Positions 27,778-36,702 of a DNA stretch of 64,000 bases are shown here, piece after piece. The position numbers and the translations under genes are program-made. Under the pieces are notes generated by a model. It worked only from the letters and a program-made list of their open reading frames with translations, was not told the DNA's origin and did no database searches. Source of the DNA: JAZKFT01 sp039925965 (GTDB lineage Bacteria > Bacteroidota > Bacteroidia > Chitinophagales > Chitinophagaceae); NCBI GenBank assembly GCA_039925965.1, contig JBDSXW010000003.1, forward strand, positions 1-64,000. The letters are read 5' to 3'. How positions within the stretch are numbered: the first letter of the stretch is position 1; the number at the start of each line of letters is the position of its first letter.

Positions 27778-30399
27778 CTACAATCCATCCTCATCTTCCT
27801 TCAGCTTCTTAATCAAATCCAGTGCCTCTGCCACCACATCGCACATAATAGTGATAAGGCTTCCGGGCTTGGCAGTATTGTAGGCATGCATAATGGCCTC
27901 TTTTTCCCGGTAAATAATAGTAACCGGAATATCGGTGCTTTTGGTTTCGTTAATACCTTCTACCAGCAAGTTTACAATTTCCTCAGCCGTACGGCCACGA
28001 AGGTTTTTATCCTGGCGGATTATGATCTCGTCAAAAGCCTTGCCGCTGATCCGGCCGAGTTCTTTGATGTCGTCATCACGCCTGTCGCCAGTGCCACTGA
28101 TGATGCCCACTTTGGGGTTGCCTTCCATTTTACTTAAAAAATCACAGAGCAGGTTGAGGCCCGCAGGGTTGTGGGCAAAATCCACCAAAAACTGAAAATG
28201 CTTAAACTGGAACAGGTTCAGCCTGCCAGGTGTTTGAGCTGCCGTTGGAACAAAGGTTTGCAGCGCCAGCTTGATGTCTTCAATTTTTATTTTGCGGTAG
28301 AGGTAACTACCCAACACTGCAGGCAGACAGTTCATCACATTGTGTAAGGCCTTACCGCCATAGGTAACAGGGATCTCGGTCACTTTTTCGATCCTGATTT
28401 TCCAGGTCCCTTTCATGATGGTGATATAGCCATTTTCATAAACCGCAGCGTAGCCGCCTTCTGCGCAATGTGCTTTGATGCGCGGGTTGCTTTCATCCAT
28501 GCTAAAAAATGCCACATTGCAATCCAGACCAATGCGCATGTTATACACCAGGTCGTCATCGGCATTCAGAATGGCATAGCCATGTTTAAAAACAGTTTCT
28601 GGAACCACCGCTTTCACCTTGGCCATCGATTCCAGGTCGTCGATACCACCGAGACCTATATGATCCGCGCTTACATTGGTTACAATCGCCACATCGCAGT
28701 TCTGGAAGGCAAGACCATTCTTTAAAATCCCGCCCCGGGCACATTCCAGAACGGCGAAATCTACCGTCGGGTCTTTCAATACAAACAGCGAGGAGAGGGG
28801 CCCGGTACAATCGCCTTTCATCAGCATCTGGTTTTGGATATACACGCCATCGCTGGTAGTAAAGCCTACTTTATAACCAGCCGTCTTCGCAATATGCGCG
28901 GTGAGCCTGGTGGTGGTTGTTTTTCCGTTAGTGCCCGTGATGGCAATGATTGGTATGCGGCCCGCACTGCCTAGCGGGAACAGCATGTCAATCACCGGCT
29001 CGGCCACGTTGCGGCCCAGGCCTTCGCTTGGGTCAATATGCATGCGGAAACCTGGTGCCGCATTCACTTCCAGGATAGCGCCGCCATTTTCGGTTACCGG
29101 GGTACGCAGGTCTTTGGCCATAATATCGATGCCGCAGATATCCAGCCCGATAATCTTGGAAATGCGTTCGCACATAAATATATTGGCGGGATGCACTTCG
29201 TCAGTAACATCGGTGCTGGTGCCGCCGGTGCTGAGGTTAGCCGTTGTTTTCAGAAATACCAGTTCACCTTTAACTGGAACGGTCTCCAAAGTGTAGCCCA
29301 CTTCTTCCAGCATCTTCATCGTGCTGCCGTCTACCGTAATTTGAGTCAGCACTTTTTCGTGGCCGTAGCCACGCCGCGGGTCTTTATTGGTTTCATCCAG
29401 CAACCATTGTATGGTATGTTCGCCATCGCCGGTTACAGCCGCCGGCGTACGCAATGCCGCACAAATAAATTTATTGTTGATCACCAGTATCCTGAAATCA
29501 AAGCCGGTAATAAAACGTTCTACGATCACGCTGCGTCCATACACTTTAGCGGCATCCAGGGCCTTTACAGCCTGCTCCCAGGTAGTTATATTAGTGGTAT
29601 TTCCCTTGCCATGGTTTCCGTCGATGGGCTTTATTACCAGTGGATAGCCATACTTGTCAATTGCTTCCTGCAGGCTAGCTTCCGTGCGGATCACGGTGCC
29701 TCTTGGTACCGGTATTTCAGCATCACCGAGCAGGTTTTTTGTTTCTTCTTTGTCGCAGGCAATATCCACCGCAATATTACTTGTGGTAGAAGCAATGGTA
29801 GCCCTGATTCGCTTTTGATGCACCCCATAACCCAGCTGCACCAGCGACTGTTTATTGAGCCGGATAAATGGAATTCCGCGTTTAGCAGCTTCTTCCACAA
29901 TGCAACCCGTAGAAGGCCCAAGCCGGGTATCTTCCCTTATTTCCCGTAGCTGCTGGATATCCTCATCAAGATTATACGGGCTGTTATCTACCAGTGCCTG
30001 CGCCACCCGGGTTGCCGCTTTCGCTGCATATACGCCGGCATCCTCCTCCATGTATGAAAAAACTACGTAATATTCGCCATCCTTCCCGGTACCGCGGGTA
30101 CGACCGAAGCCGGTATCCATGCCGGCCAGGGTTTGCATTTCAAGGGCAATATGTTCTATCACATGACCCATCCAGGTGCCTTCCCCGATGCGCATAAAGA
30201 AACCGCCGCGCACAGCTTCACTGCAGCGATGCTCGATCATGCTGGGAAACATTTTTTCGAGGCGGTCGCGAAAGCCCGGTATCATGTTGGTTGGTTTTTG
30301 CTCCAGGTCCTCCAGATCCAGTTTTAACTGTATCAGTTTGTTGCGCCTTACACTCCAGTAGTTAGGTCCGCGTAATACTTTGATCTCGATAATTTGCAT
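27778..30399 (-). CDS. cphA: Cyanophycin synthetase
   Basis: The 873-residue enzyme polymerises Asp and Arg into cyanophycin, a nitrogen store, using two ATP sites. The N-terminal domain (MQIIEIKVLRGPNYWS) is followed by an ATP-grasp domain (VIKPIDGNHGKGNTTNI, ILEVNAAPGFRMH) and a Mur-ligase-like domain with P-loop AITGTNGKTTTTRL near residue 490 and DFAHNPAG. Length and order are canonical for CphA1. The partner cyanophycinase (cphB) is not adjacent; DinB-like and aldehyde dehydrogenase genes flank it instead. It is monocistronic. Confidence 0.95.
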   Translation of the reverse strand: MQIIEIKVLRGPNYWSVRRNKLIQLKLDLEDLEQKPTNMIPGFRDRLEKMFPSMIEHRCSEAVRGGFFMRIGEGTWMGHVIEHIALEMQTLAGMDTGFGRTRGTGKDGEYYVVFSYMEEDAGVYAAKAATRVAQALVDNSPYNLDEDIQQLREIREDTRLGPSTGCIVEEAAKRGIPFIRLNKQSLVQLGYGVHQKRIRATIASTTSNIAVDIACDKEETKNLLGDAEIPVPRGTVIRTEASLQEAIDKYGYPLVIKPIDGNHGKGNTTNITTWEQAVKALDAAKVYGRSVIVERFITGFDFRILVINNKFICAALRTPAAVTGDGEHTIQWLLDETNKDPRRGYGHEKVLTQITVDGSTMKMLEEVGYTLETVPVKGELVFLKTTANLSTGGTSTDVTDEVHPANIFMCERISKIIGLDICGIDIMAKDLRTPVTENGGAILEVNAAPGFRMHIDPSEGLGRNVAEPVIDMLFPLGSAGRIPIIAITGTNGKTTTTRLTAHIAKTAGYKVGFTTSDGVYIQNQMLMKGDCTGPLSSLFVLKDPTVDFAVLECARGGILKNGLAFQNCDVAIVTNVSADHIGLGGIDDLESMAKVKAVVPETVFKHGYAILNADDDLVYNMRIGLDCNVAFFSMDESNPRIKAHCAEGGYAAVYENGYITIMKGTWKIRIEKVTEIPVTYGGKALHNVMNCLPAVLGSYLYRKIKIEDIKLALQTFVPTAAQTPGRLNLFQFKHFQFLVDFAHNPAGLNLLCDFLSKMEGNPKVGIISGTGDRRDDDIKELGRISGKAFDEIIIRQDKNLRGRTAEEIVNLLVEGINETKSTDIPVTIIYREKEAIMHAYNTAKPGSLITIMCDVVAEALDLIKKLKEDEDGL

Positions 30400-30720
30400 A
30401 GCTGTTGGGTTTTGGTGGTTTCGCTGAACCAGAATTTCGAGGATATCAGATTAGCGCGCACACAGGCATTAAATAAAACTACTGCTGTCCAAAATAACCT
30501 GTCATCAATTTTCTGCCGGGTAATTTTCAGTCAACAGGGAAAGTAGGGATTTTTTACTGCGGGACAAATTATCGGCCGGAGTTTTTCCCGATGATTATCA
30601 TCAGCGGATACCGATAATAAATACAAGCTGGATTTTGTTAGGATTGCAGGTAATCTGCATCGCTACGAATTGTCTTTAACAAAGGTCGGCGCCTGCCAGG
30701 ATTTTCGCCATCGCTGGCAT
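30400..30720. other. Intergenic region, no feature seen
   Basis: This is a 320-bp spacer between cphA and the DinB-like gene. No frame, hairpin terminator or repeat stood out. Confidence 0.45.
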
Positions 30721-31239
30721 TTATTTGTTTACCAGCACTTTTATAGTTACATGCAACTGGCCGAGGTGCCGCATAGTATGTTCTGCACCGTGAAATAAAA
30801 GTCCAAGCACTGTTGATGGCAGCTGTTTTCGCCCGACCCCACGGAAAGCAGTAAGGGTATTCTCATCCGTTATTTTCAATTGATCCAGGGCCTTTTCTAC
30901 CTGACCACTAAAACGATTTGCAAGTCCGCTGATCGTTAGGCCGGGTTGGTGGCTGATATCCTCCGCCCTCAGTTCCTGCATTTGAATTTCAGTCAATGTT
31001 TCTCCCCGGGCGTATGTGAAAACCCGGTCCAATACCCCCGAGAGATGTTGCAGGTGAAAGGCTGGTGAAGCCACCGCACCTGGTCGTTCCCAAAGAAAGG
31101 AATCCGGAAAGGTTTTTAATAGTTGTTCTAATTCTTCTCTTGCTTGTAACAGCGTATGTGCCACTGGCTGCAACAAAGGTAATATTCCATCCACAGGCCC
31201 GCGTTGCCATACTTCCAGAGACGGTATCGAATCACTCAT
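30721..31239 (-). CDS. DinB-family four-helix protein
   Basis: The 172-residue protein has the DinB/YfiT fold pattern: three metal-binding histidines are expected from FHLQHLSGVLDR and HGAEHTMRHLGQL. Proteins of this family use the site for thiol transfer or unknown reactions; several are damage-inducible. It is cytosolic and has no operon partners. The start at 31239 gives MSDSIPSLEVWQRG. Substrate unknown. Confidence 0.8.
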   Translation of the reverse strand: MSDSIPSLEVWQRGPVDGILPLLQPVAHTLLQAREELEQLLKTFPDSFLWERPGAVASPAFHLQHLSGVLDRVFTYARGETLTEIQMQELRAEDISHQPGLTISGLANRFSGQVEKALDQLKITDENTLTAFRGVGRKQLPSTVLGLLFHGAEHTMRHLGQLHVTIKVLVNK

Positions 31240-31370
31240 ATCGATCTTTATTTTCGGGGTAAATTACTACTATTCAGGCTTTGTTGGCGAAGACGATACT
31301 TTTATAACCATTTAACAAACATTCCGTTTACTGCAGGCCTGTAAACCTATTTTTGCCAAAATTCTTACAA

Positions 31371-34300
31371 ATGAAGTTTTTGAAACGCATTGTTTTTATC
31401 GCGCTGCTATTCACACTGGCAGTGGTATCCCATGCCCAGCTTAACCTAAGCGAAACAATACCCGTGGATGCTAAAGTGAAGATCGGGAAATTGCCGAATG
31501 GCCTAACCTATTATATCCGGCAAAATAAAAAGCCGGAACAAAAGGTGGAGCTGCGATTGGTAGTGAATACCGGTTCTATTATGGAAGACGCCGACCAGCA
31601 GGGCCTCGCACATATGGCCGAACATATGGCCTTTAATGGTACTAAAAATTTCAAGAAAAACGATATCGTTTCCTTTCTTCAAAAAATAGGCGTAGGCTTC
31701 GGAGCTGATCTGAATGCGAACACCAGTTTCGACGAAACCATTTATATTTTGCCCATCCCTACCGACAAGCCTGATAATCTTGAAAAAGGTTTCCAGGTTC
31801 TGGAAGATTGGGCTCACCAGGTATCGTATTTGGATGAAGATATCAATGGAGAAAGGGCAATTATTCTGGAAGAAAGCCGCCTGGGAAAAGGTGCGCAGGA
31901 CCGGATGTTTAAAAAGCTGTATCCCAAGCTTTTTGCCGGCAGTAAGTACGCCGACCGTTTGCCCATTGGCCTTGACAGCATCATCAAAACCTTTAACCCG
32001 GATGCCATCCGCCGTTTCTATAAAGACTGGTACCGTCCCGATCTGATGGCGGTGTTGGTGGTAGGTGATATTGATCCGGTTAAAGCCGAGGCAATGGTGA
32101 AAAAACATTTTGAAACCCTTACAAACCCAGCTAATGAAAAGCCCAGGGATCATGTAAAAATTCCGGCCTATACCACTACCGAAGCCATTGTGGTTACTGA
32201 TAAGGAAGCCACACAAAATGTTATGTTTTTGCAGAATAGCCCGCGGGTCTCCACGCCATCAACCACCATTGGGGGGTATAAGAAAGACATTGTAAAAAAT
32301 CTTTTTTTAACTATTGCCAACCAGCGTTTGGAAGAATTAACGCAGAAGGAAAACCCACCATTTGTGTATGCAGGTGTAGATTTTGGTGAATTGGTAAGAG
32401 GTTATGAGTCCTTTGGCGCAACCATTGCCAGCGGCACCGGCGACCCTAAAAAATCGCTTGCTGCGGCACTGGCAGAAGTGGAACGCATTAAGCGCTTTGG
32501 TTTTACCCAACCTGAACTGGACCGTGCTAAAAAATCGGTTCTGGCCAACATTGAAAGTGGCTTTAAGGAGCGGGATAAAACCGAATCGTCTAACTATGTC
32601 GAAGAGTATATTCGTAATTTTCTCTCACAAGAGCCGATTCCGGGCATTGCAAAAGAGTTTGAGTATTACCAGGCCCTGGTGCCAGCCATTACGCTGGACG
32701 AAGTGAATGCTATGGCCAACGACCTCCAAACCGATCCAAACTATATGCTGGCGCTGACCGGATCTGAGAAGTCCGCAGCGGGTTTCCCAAACGCGCAGGA
32801 ATTGCTGGCTACTGTTACAGCTGTGGTAAACGACAAGAGCTTAAAGGCCTATGAAGAAAAAGCCATCTCAGCCTCTCTTCTTGACAAATTGCCCAAACCA
32901 GGAAAAGTGGTGAAAGAGACTACAGACCCGATTATGAAAACCAAGACCTGGACGCTGAGTAATGGCGTACAGGTGACCATTAAGAAAACAGATTTTAAAA
33001 ACGATGAACTTTTACTCGGCGGTCGACGTGCCGGTGGCCTGGGTAATTATAGCCTGGCCGATAAGTATAATGCGGAGTATGCCTCTACCGTGGTAGCTAC
33101 CATGGGGCTTGGTAATTTTAGCCCTACAGATCTCCAAAAAGTATTGGCTGGCAAGGTGGCCGGTGCCTCAGCCAGCATGGGGCCCAACTCCGATAACTTT
33201 GGTGGGAGCAGCAGCGTAAAGGACGCCGAGACCATGTTCCAATTACTCTACCTCAATGCCACCGCTCCGAGATTAGACACTGCCTTGTATAAATCGCTGG
33301 TGCAACGGGCAACAGCCCAGATGGCTTTTATGATGGCCAACCCACAAACCGCTTTTAGTGACACGTTGAATAAAGTCCTTTATTCCAATAACCCGCGGGG
33401 GCCAGAAACTCCAAAACCAGAAATATTTGAAAAAATTGACGTAAACCGGGCGCTTGCAATTTATATGGAACGCTTTGGTGATGTTACGGGAATGCAGTTT
33501 GCCATTGTAGGAAATTTCGAGGAAAAGAAATTAAAATCATTGGTAGAAACCTATATCGGCAGCCTGCCTGCCAGTGGCAGAAAGTTTAACTTTAAAGACA
33601 ATGGTGTGCGGCCGGTAAAGGGCGTGGTGAATCTAAACTTTAATAAAGGCGAAGCCGATAAAAGCCAGATTGTAGCGATCCACACCGGTGAAATCCCATT
33701 TAGCGAAGACATGGATCTGAAGGCCGATGCTATTACGGAGATACTTAATATCAGAATCATAGAAGAATTGAGGGAAAAGATCCAGGGCATCTATGGCGGT
33801 GGTATGAGTGGTAGCCTGCGGAAAATACCTTATAACAGCTACAGCTTCCGGATTACGTTGCCATGTGGACCAGAGAAAATAGATACGTTGTTGTATGCCA
33901 TGAACGCCGAGATCGCCTCACTCAAAAAAAACGGGCCTTCGAAAGAGAACCTGGATAAGGTAAAGCAGCAGTGGTTGGAACAAAATAAGGTGGATATGAA
34001 GGAAAATGGCACCTGGTTAAACGAAATACTGGAGATCAAATATCCGGGTACAGATGTGAAACGCTTTCTGAATTTCGGGCATTATGTAAAGGCGCTTACT
34101 CCTAAACAAGTGCAGGATGCTGCGAACACCCTACTAAATTATAAAAACGTAGTAACCGCGGTTTTGCGCCCGGATGAAAAGCCAAAAACTACCGCTACAA
34201 AACCCGCTTCACAACTGGTAGGCGGCCGTAAAGTGGATGTACAAAAATTATTGGAACTGCCTTCAGCGGAATTTACCGTAGATGTCTATGATAATGGCGA

Positions 34301-34565
34301 TGTCGACGGGGATATCATTACGCTGTATTACAACGGTCAGCAGGTGATGAGCAAACAGCCATTAAGTGAAAAGGCAGTGTCTGTAAAGCTAATGGTGGAT
34401 GCTACCCGTGATAAAAATGAATTGGTGATGTTTGCAGATAACCTCGGTACAACGCCGCCCAATACTGCATTGGCGATCATCACCAGCGGTGGTCAGCGTT
34501 TTGAAGTTCGCATCAGCAGCGATAACACCCAGAGCGGTTCTATACAGTTAAAGGTGAAGAAATAA
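31371..34565 (+). CDS. M16 family zinc metalloprotease (pitrilysin-like), two-domain
   Basis: The 1064-residue protein has a signal peptide (MKFLKRIVFIALLFTLAVVSHAQ) and the inverted zinc motif HMAEHMAF (HxxEH) at about residue 80, with the downstream Glu in the ERAIILEESR region. Two M16 halves follow; the second (from about residue 520) lacks HxxEH, as usual. The ATG at 31371 replaces a TTG six codons earlier because the signal peptide begins there. It is probably periplasmic and degrades peptides. C-terminal residues 950-1064 add a beta-rich domain common in Bacteroidota homologues. Confidence 0.9.
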   Translation: MKFLKRIVFIALLFTLAVVSHAQLNLSETIPVDAKVKIGKLPNGLTYYIRQNKKPEQKVELRLVVNTGSIMEDADQQGLAHMAEHMAFNGTKNFKKNDIVSFLQKIGVGFGADLNANTSFDETIYILPIPTDKPDNLEKGFQVLEDWAHQVSYLDEDINGERAIILEESRLGKGAQDRMFKKLYPKLFAGSKYADRLPIGLDSIIKTFNPDAIRRFYKDWYRPDLMAVLVVGDIDPVKAEAMVKKHFETLTNPANEKPRDHVKIPAYTTTEAIVVTDKEATQNVMFLQNSPRVSTPSTTIGGYKKDIVKNLFLTIANQRLEELTQKENPPFVYAGVDFGELVRGYESFGATIASGTGDPKKSLAAALAEVERIKRFGFTQPELDRAKKSVLANIESGFKERDKTESSNYVEEYIRNFLSQEPIPGIAKEFEYYQALVPAITLDEVNAMANDLQTDPNYMLALTGSEKSAAGFPNAQELLATVTAVVNDKSLKAYEEKAISASLLDKLPKPGKVVKETTDPIMKTKTWTLSNGVQVTIKKTDFKNDELLLGGRRAGGLGNYSLADKYNAEYASTVVATMGLGNFSPTDLQKVLAGKVAGASASMGPNSDNFGGSSSVKDAETMFQLLYLNATAPRLDTALYKSLVQRATAQMAFMMANPQTAFSDTLNKVLYSNNPRGPETPKPEIFEKIDVNRALAIYMERFGDVTGMQFAIVGNFEEKKLKSLVETYIGSLPASGRKFNFKDNGVRPVKGVVNLNFNKGEADKSQIVAIHTGEIPFSEDMDLKADAITEILNIRIIEELREKIQGIYGGGMSGSLRKIPYNSYSFRITLPCGPEKIDTLLYAMNAEIASLKKNGPSKENLDKVKQQWLEQNKVDMKENGTWLNEILEIKYPGTDVKRFLNFGHYVKALTPKQVQDAANTLLNYKNVVTAVLRPDEKPKTTATKPASQLVGGRKVDVQKLLELPSAEFTVDVYDNGDVDGDIITLYYNGQQVMSKQPLSEKAVSVKLMVDATRDKNELVMFADNLGTTPPNTALAIITSGGQRFEVRISSDNTQSGSIQLKVKK

Positions 34566-34665
34566 GGTGTTTACCTGGTGATGCAGTGATCCGGAATTGA
34601 GTGAAGAAACAACCTGCAAACTATTCAACTAATCCACTAAATTGCAGCACTAAAATTTTTAAACT

Positions 34666-34971
34666 ATGGCAACTTACAATGATCTTGAAACTGATAAGTA
34701 CTACCTCATTAAAGAAGAAGAAGACGATGCGGTAGACCTGGTTTACGTATTAATGGAAACAAAGAATGCTATTTACCTGGAAGTGGAAGACGGCGACGAC
34801 ACACTGGTCTGGAAGAAGAAGTCGGCCTCTATTGCGGAAATCGTAGACGAACTGACTGAAGATGAGGCGGAGCTGTACGAGAGCATCGCTTACGAAGATG
34901 ATGATGATGACGATGATTTTGAGTGGGATGACGAGGACGAGGACGATGGTGTTATACCAATCCACAACTGA
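34666..34971 (+). CDS. Small highly acidic protein of unknown function
   Basis: The 101-residue protein is folded-looking for residues 1-65 (DKYYLIKEEEDDAVDLVYVLM, EVEDGDDTLVWKKK) and ends in a run of Asp and Glu (EDDDDDDDFEWDDEDEDD). I do not recognise the family. A cytosolic, strongly charged protein is expected. It has its own hairpin terminator directly after the stop and appears monocistronic and probably well expressed. Confidence 0.75.
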   Translation: MATYNDLETDKYYLIKEEEDDAVDLVYVLMETKNAIYLEVEDGDDTLVWKKKSASIAEIVDELTEDEAELYESIAYEDDDDDDDFEWDDEDEDDGVIPIHN

Positions 34972-34982
34972 AATTAATAATG

Positions 34983-35011
34983 AGCCCTGCTACTTTTAGC
35001 GGGGCTTTTTT
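34983..35011 (+). terminator. Rho-independent terminator
   Basis: AGCCCTGCTA, loop CTTT and TAGCGGGGCT form a 10-bp stem with one G-T pair, followed by a run of T. It ends transcription of the acidic-protein gene. Confidence 0.8.
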
Positions 35012-35050
35012 CTCCGCTGCGCGTGCACGGGAACCTAAGGGGCGATGGAC

Positions 35051-35506
35051 TTAAGAACCGTTTTCTGAGTGTTTCGCTTTGAACAGGAATGGTAGAAAAA
35101 TTAATGCAACGCCGGCGGCAATAGCGATATAGACGCCAACAGCAGCTGAAGATTCAAAAGAAAGGCCACCGGAATCTGATGGGTTCAAAATTGATTTCTG
35201 ACCAATATCCTGATAGGTATGCACCCCAACCACGGTAGCCAGAAGCCCCATTAGCAGCAGTGTCCATTTTGCAAAACCACCAACCGGCAATGCCCTCCTG
35301 CCTGTAAAACAGGTGAGCGCTGCTATGGCAAACAAGGCCATTGAGATCCAGCCTACACCCACTGTGCCTAACACATGCTCTACGATCTGGGTGCCGCTAT
35401 GGCTATCAGACACGGTGCCAAGTACTGAAATGTTTTCCCAGGGCAAAAAGGATGCGATAATTCCGGCATCCGCGGCAGCTAAATAGATAAACCTGGAACG
35501 GTGCAT
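35051..35506 (-). CDS. Four-helix integral membrane protein of unknown function
   Basis: The 151-residue product has hydrophobic segments at about 5-25, 48-67, 78-97 and 121-141. A short periplasmic or cytoplasmic loop with LPWENIS occurs after the first. I recognise no catalytic motif. It resembles small DUF-type membrane proteins with an initial [FL]LPW motif. Convergent with the acidic-protein gene; no operon partner is seen. Confidence 0.65.
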   Translation of the reverse strand: MHRSRFIYLAAADAGIIASFLPWENISVLGTVSDSHSGTQIVEHVLGTVGVGWISMALFAIAALTCFTGRRALPVGGFAKWTLLLMGLLATVVGVHTYQDIGQKSILNPSDSGGLSFESSAAVGVYIAIAAGVALIFLPFLFKAKHSENGS

Positions 35507-35721
35507 GGATGTTGAATTGGCAGGTATGGAAATTTAAAGATGTAAAATAAGAATGAAAAGCGAAACGCAACCCATAAAGGATTGCGCTCGATACCTCCAA
35601 CAATCAAAGATAATGACTGCATGTCGGGGAAGGGGTTGGGCAGGGTTAATTAAGGGTGGCTATGAGTTAGAGCGGTCAGGTAGCAAGCAGCGTGTGAGGT
35701 CGGCAGCAAAAGTTTTTGGAC

Positions 35722-36111
35722 TTAGAAACTTGCCAGGTACCACTTGTCGTCTTTCTTCACCATGTTCAGGGTTTCTTCTTTGGTACCCTCCGGGCCGAAA
35801 AATATTTTTACGGCAGCTTTATCGCCTTCAACAGAAGCTACGCCATTTACTTTTCCCCTGCTGAAATACTCCACAAACTGTTTCTGGGATTCTTTATCCG
35901 TGGCCACTTCGCACACTTTTTTGCTGTCGCCATCGGTATCCACAGCATCATTGCATAGCGATTTCAAGGGTGCGAATTCACCTGTTCTGGCACTGTTAAA
36001 TATAATTTCCGCCACGCCTTCCGGGGTAGACTGGTCGCCGCCCGATTTCCCTTTACAGCTTGCAAATAACAAACTGGCAGCTACAGATACAAAAAAGAAT
36101 GATTTTCTCAT
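35722..36111 (-). CDS. DUF4878-type lipoprotein
   Basis: The 129-residue product has a lipoprotein signal with lipobox LFASC (Cys at about residue 19), then the helix TPEGVAEIIFNSARTGEF and the short alpha+beta NTF2-like fold typical of DUF4878 proteins, ending GTKEETLNMVKKDDKWYL. It is expected to be anchored in the cell envelope. The function of the family is unknown. Monocistronic. Confidence 0.75.
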   Translation of the reverse strand: MRKSFFFVSVAASLLFASCKGKSGGDQSTPEGVAEIIFNSARTGEFAPLKSLCNDAVDTDGDSKKVCEVATDKESQKQFVEYFSRGKVNGVASVEGDKAAVKIFFGPEGTKEETLNMVKKDDKWYLASF

Positions 36112-36427
36112 GATTTTAATTTTAGGGAGATGTTAGTGTGTTAGGTCGATAAAGTAAAACTAGCCATCCAATGGTGCGGAAAGGATCACGGTTTAATAAT
36201 GGTGGTGAACAGTTTATAAATGGCGGAAAAATAACGAATGGCGGGTTTGGTATCTAGGTTCAGGTCAATAGTCATTGGCCATTGGTAATCGGTCTATTTT
36301 GCAATCGCTTGAACTCACAAACCATGTCCGCCATGGGTTCGGTGACGGCGAAACATCCGCCGCTCCGATCAAAGTCCCTGATTTTTGCTTGGTTAACCGT
36401 TGGTGGCTACCTGTTGAGTTTTTGAAT
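36112..36427. other. Intergenic region
   Basis: Only spacer is seen upstream of the small hydrophobic frame at 36428. It contains AGGTTCAGGTC at about 36255, another copy of the AAGGTTCA word repeat. Confidence 0.4.
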
Positions 36428-36631
36428 ATGAAGGTTGTCCATCTTTGTTACCTGGTGATGGCCGCCTGGGTCCCGATGGGAATAACTACCGCTGCCGCTA
36501 CATTGTTGCAGAATTGCGGCGAGCCTGAAGGTGAACAATTAGGCAGGCGTCTGGTCGATATTTTTATTGGCTTTAAAACGTTTGTAGGGATTGGTGTTCT
36601 GTTGTTGTATGGCTTCAGTGACGGGCAATAA
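36428..36631 (+). CDS. Possible small membrane protein
   Basis: An ATG frame of 67 codons encodes two hydrophobic segments (VVHLCYLVMAAWVPMG and DIFIGFKTFVGIGVLLLYGF) joined by a charged loop. It lies just before the helicase gene on the same strand. It may be real, but nothing in the sequence beyond hydrophobicity supports it and I do not recognise the family. Confidence 0.3.
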   Translation: MKVVHLCYLVMAAWVPMGITTAAATLLQNCGEPEGEQLGRRLVDIFIGFKTFVGIGVLLLYGFSDGQ

Positions 36632-36702
36632 CAATGGATAGAACCCGGGTGTCCTTTTTGATGTCATCACCACCCAATGTACACCAGCCCTACCTTCGCA
36701 GC

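Noticed and set aside
27607..28137. A 176-codon plus-strand frame
   Set aside because: Most of it lies antisense to the intact cphA gene and it matches no family.
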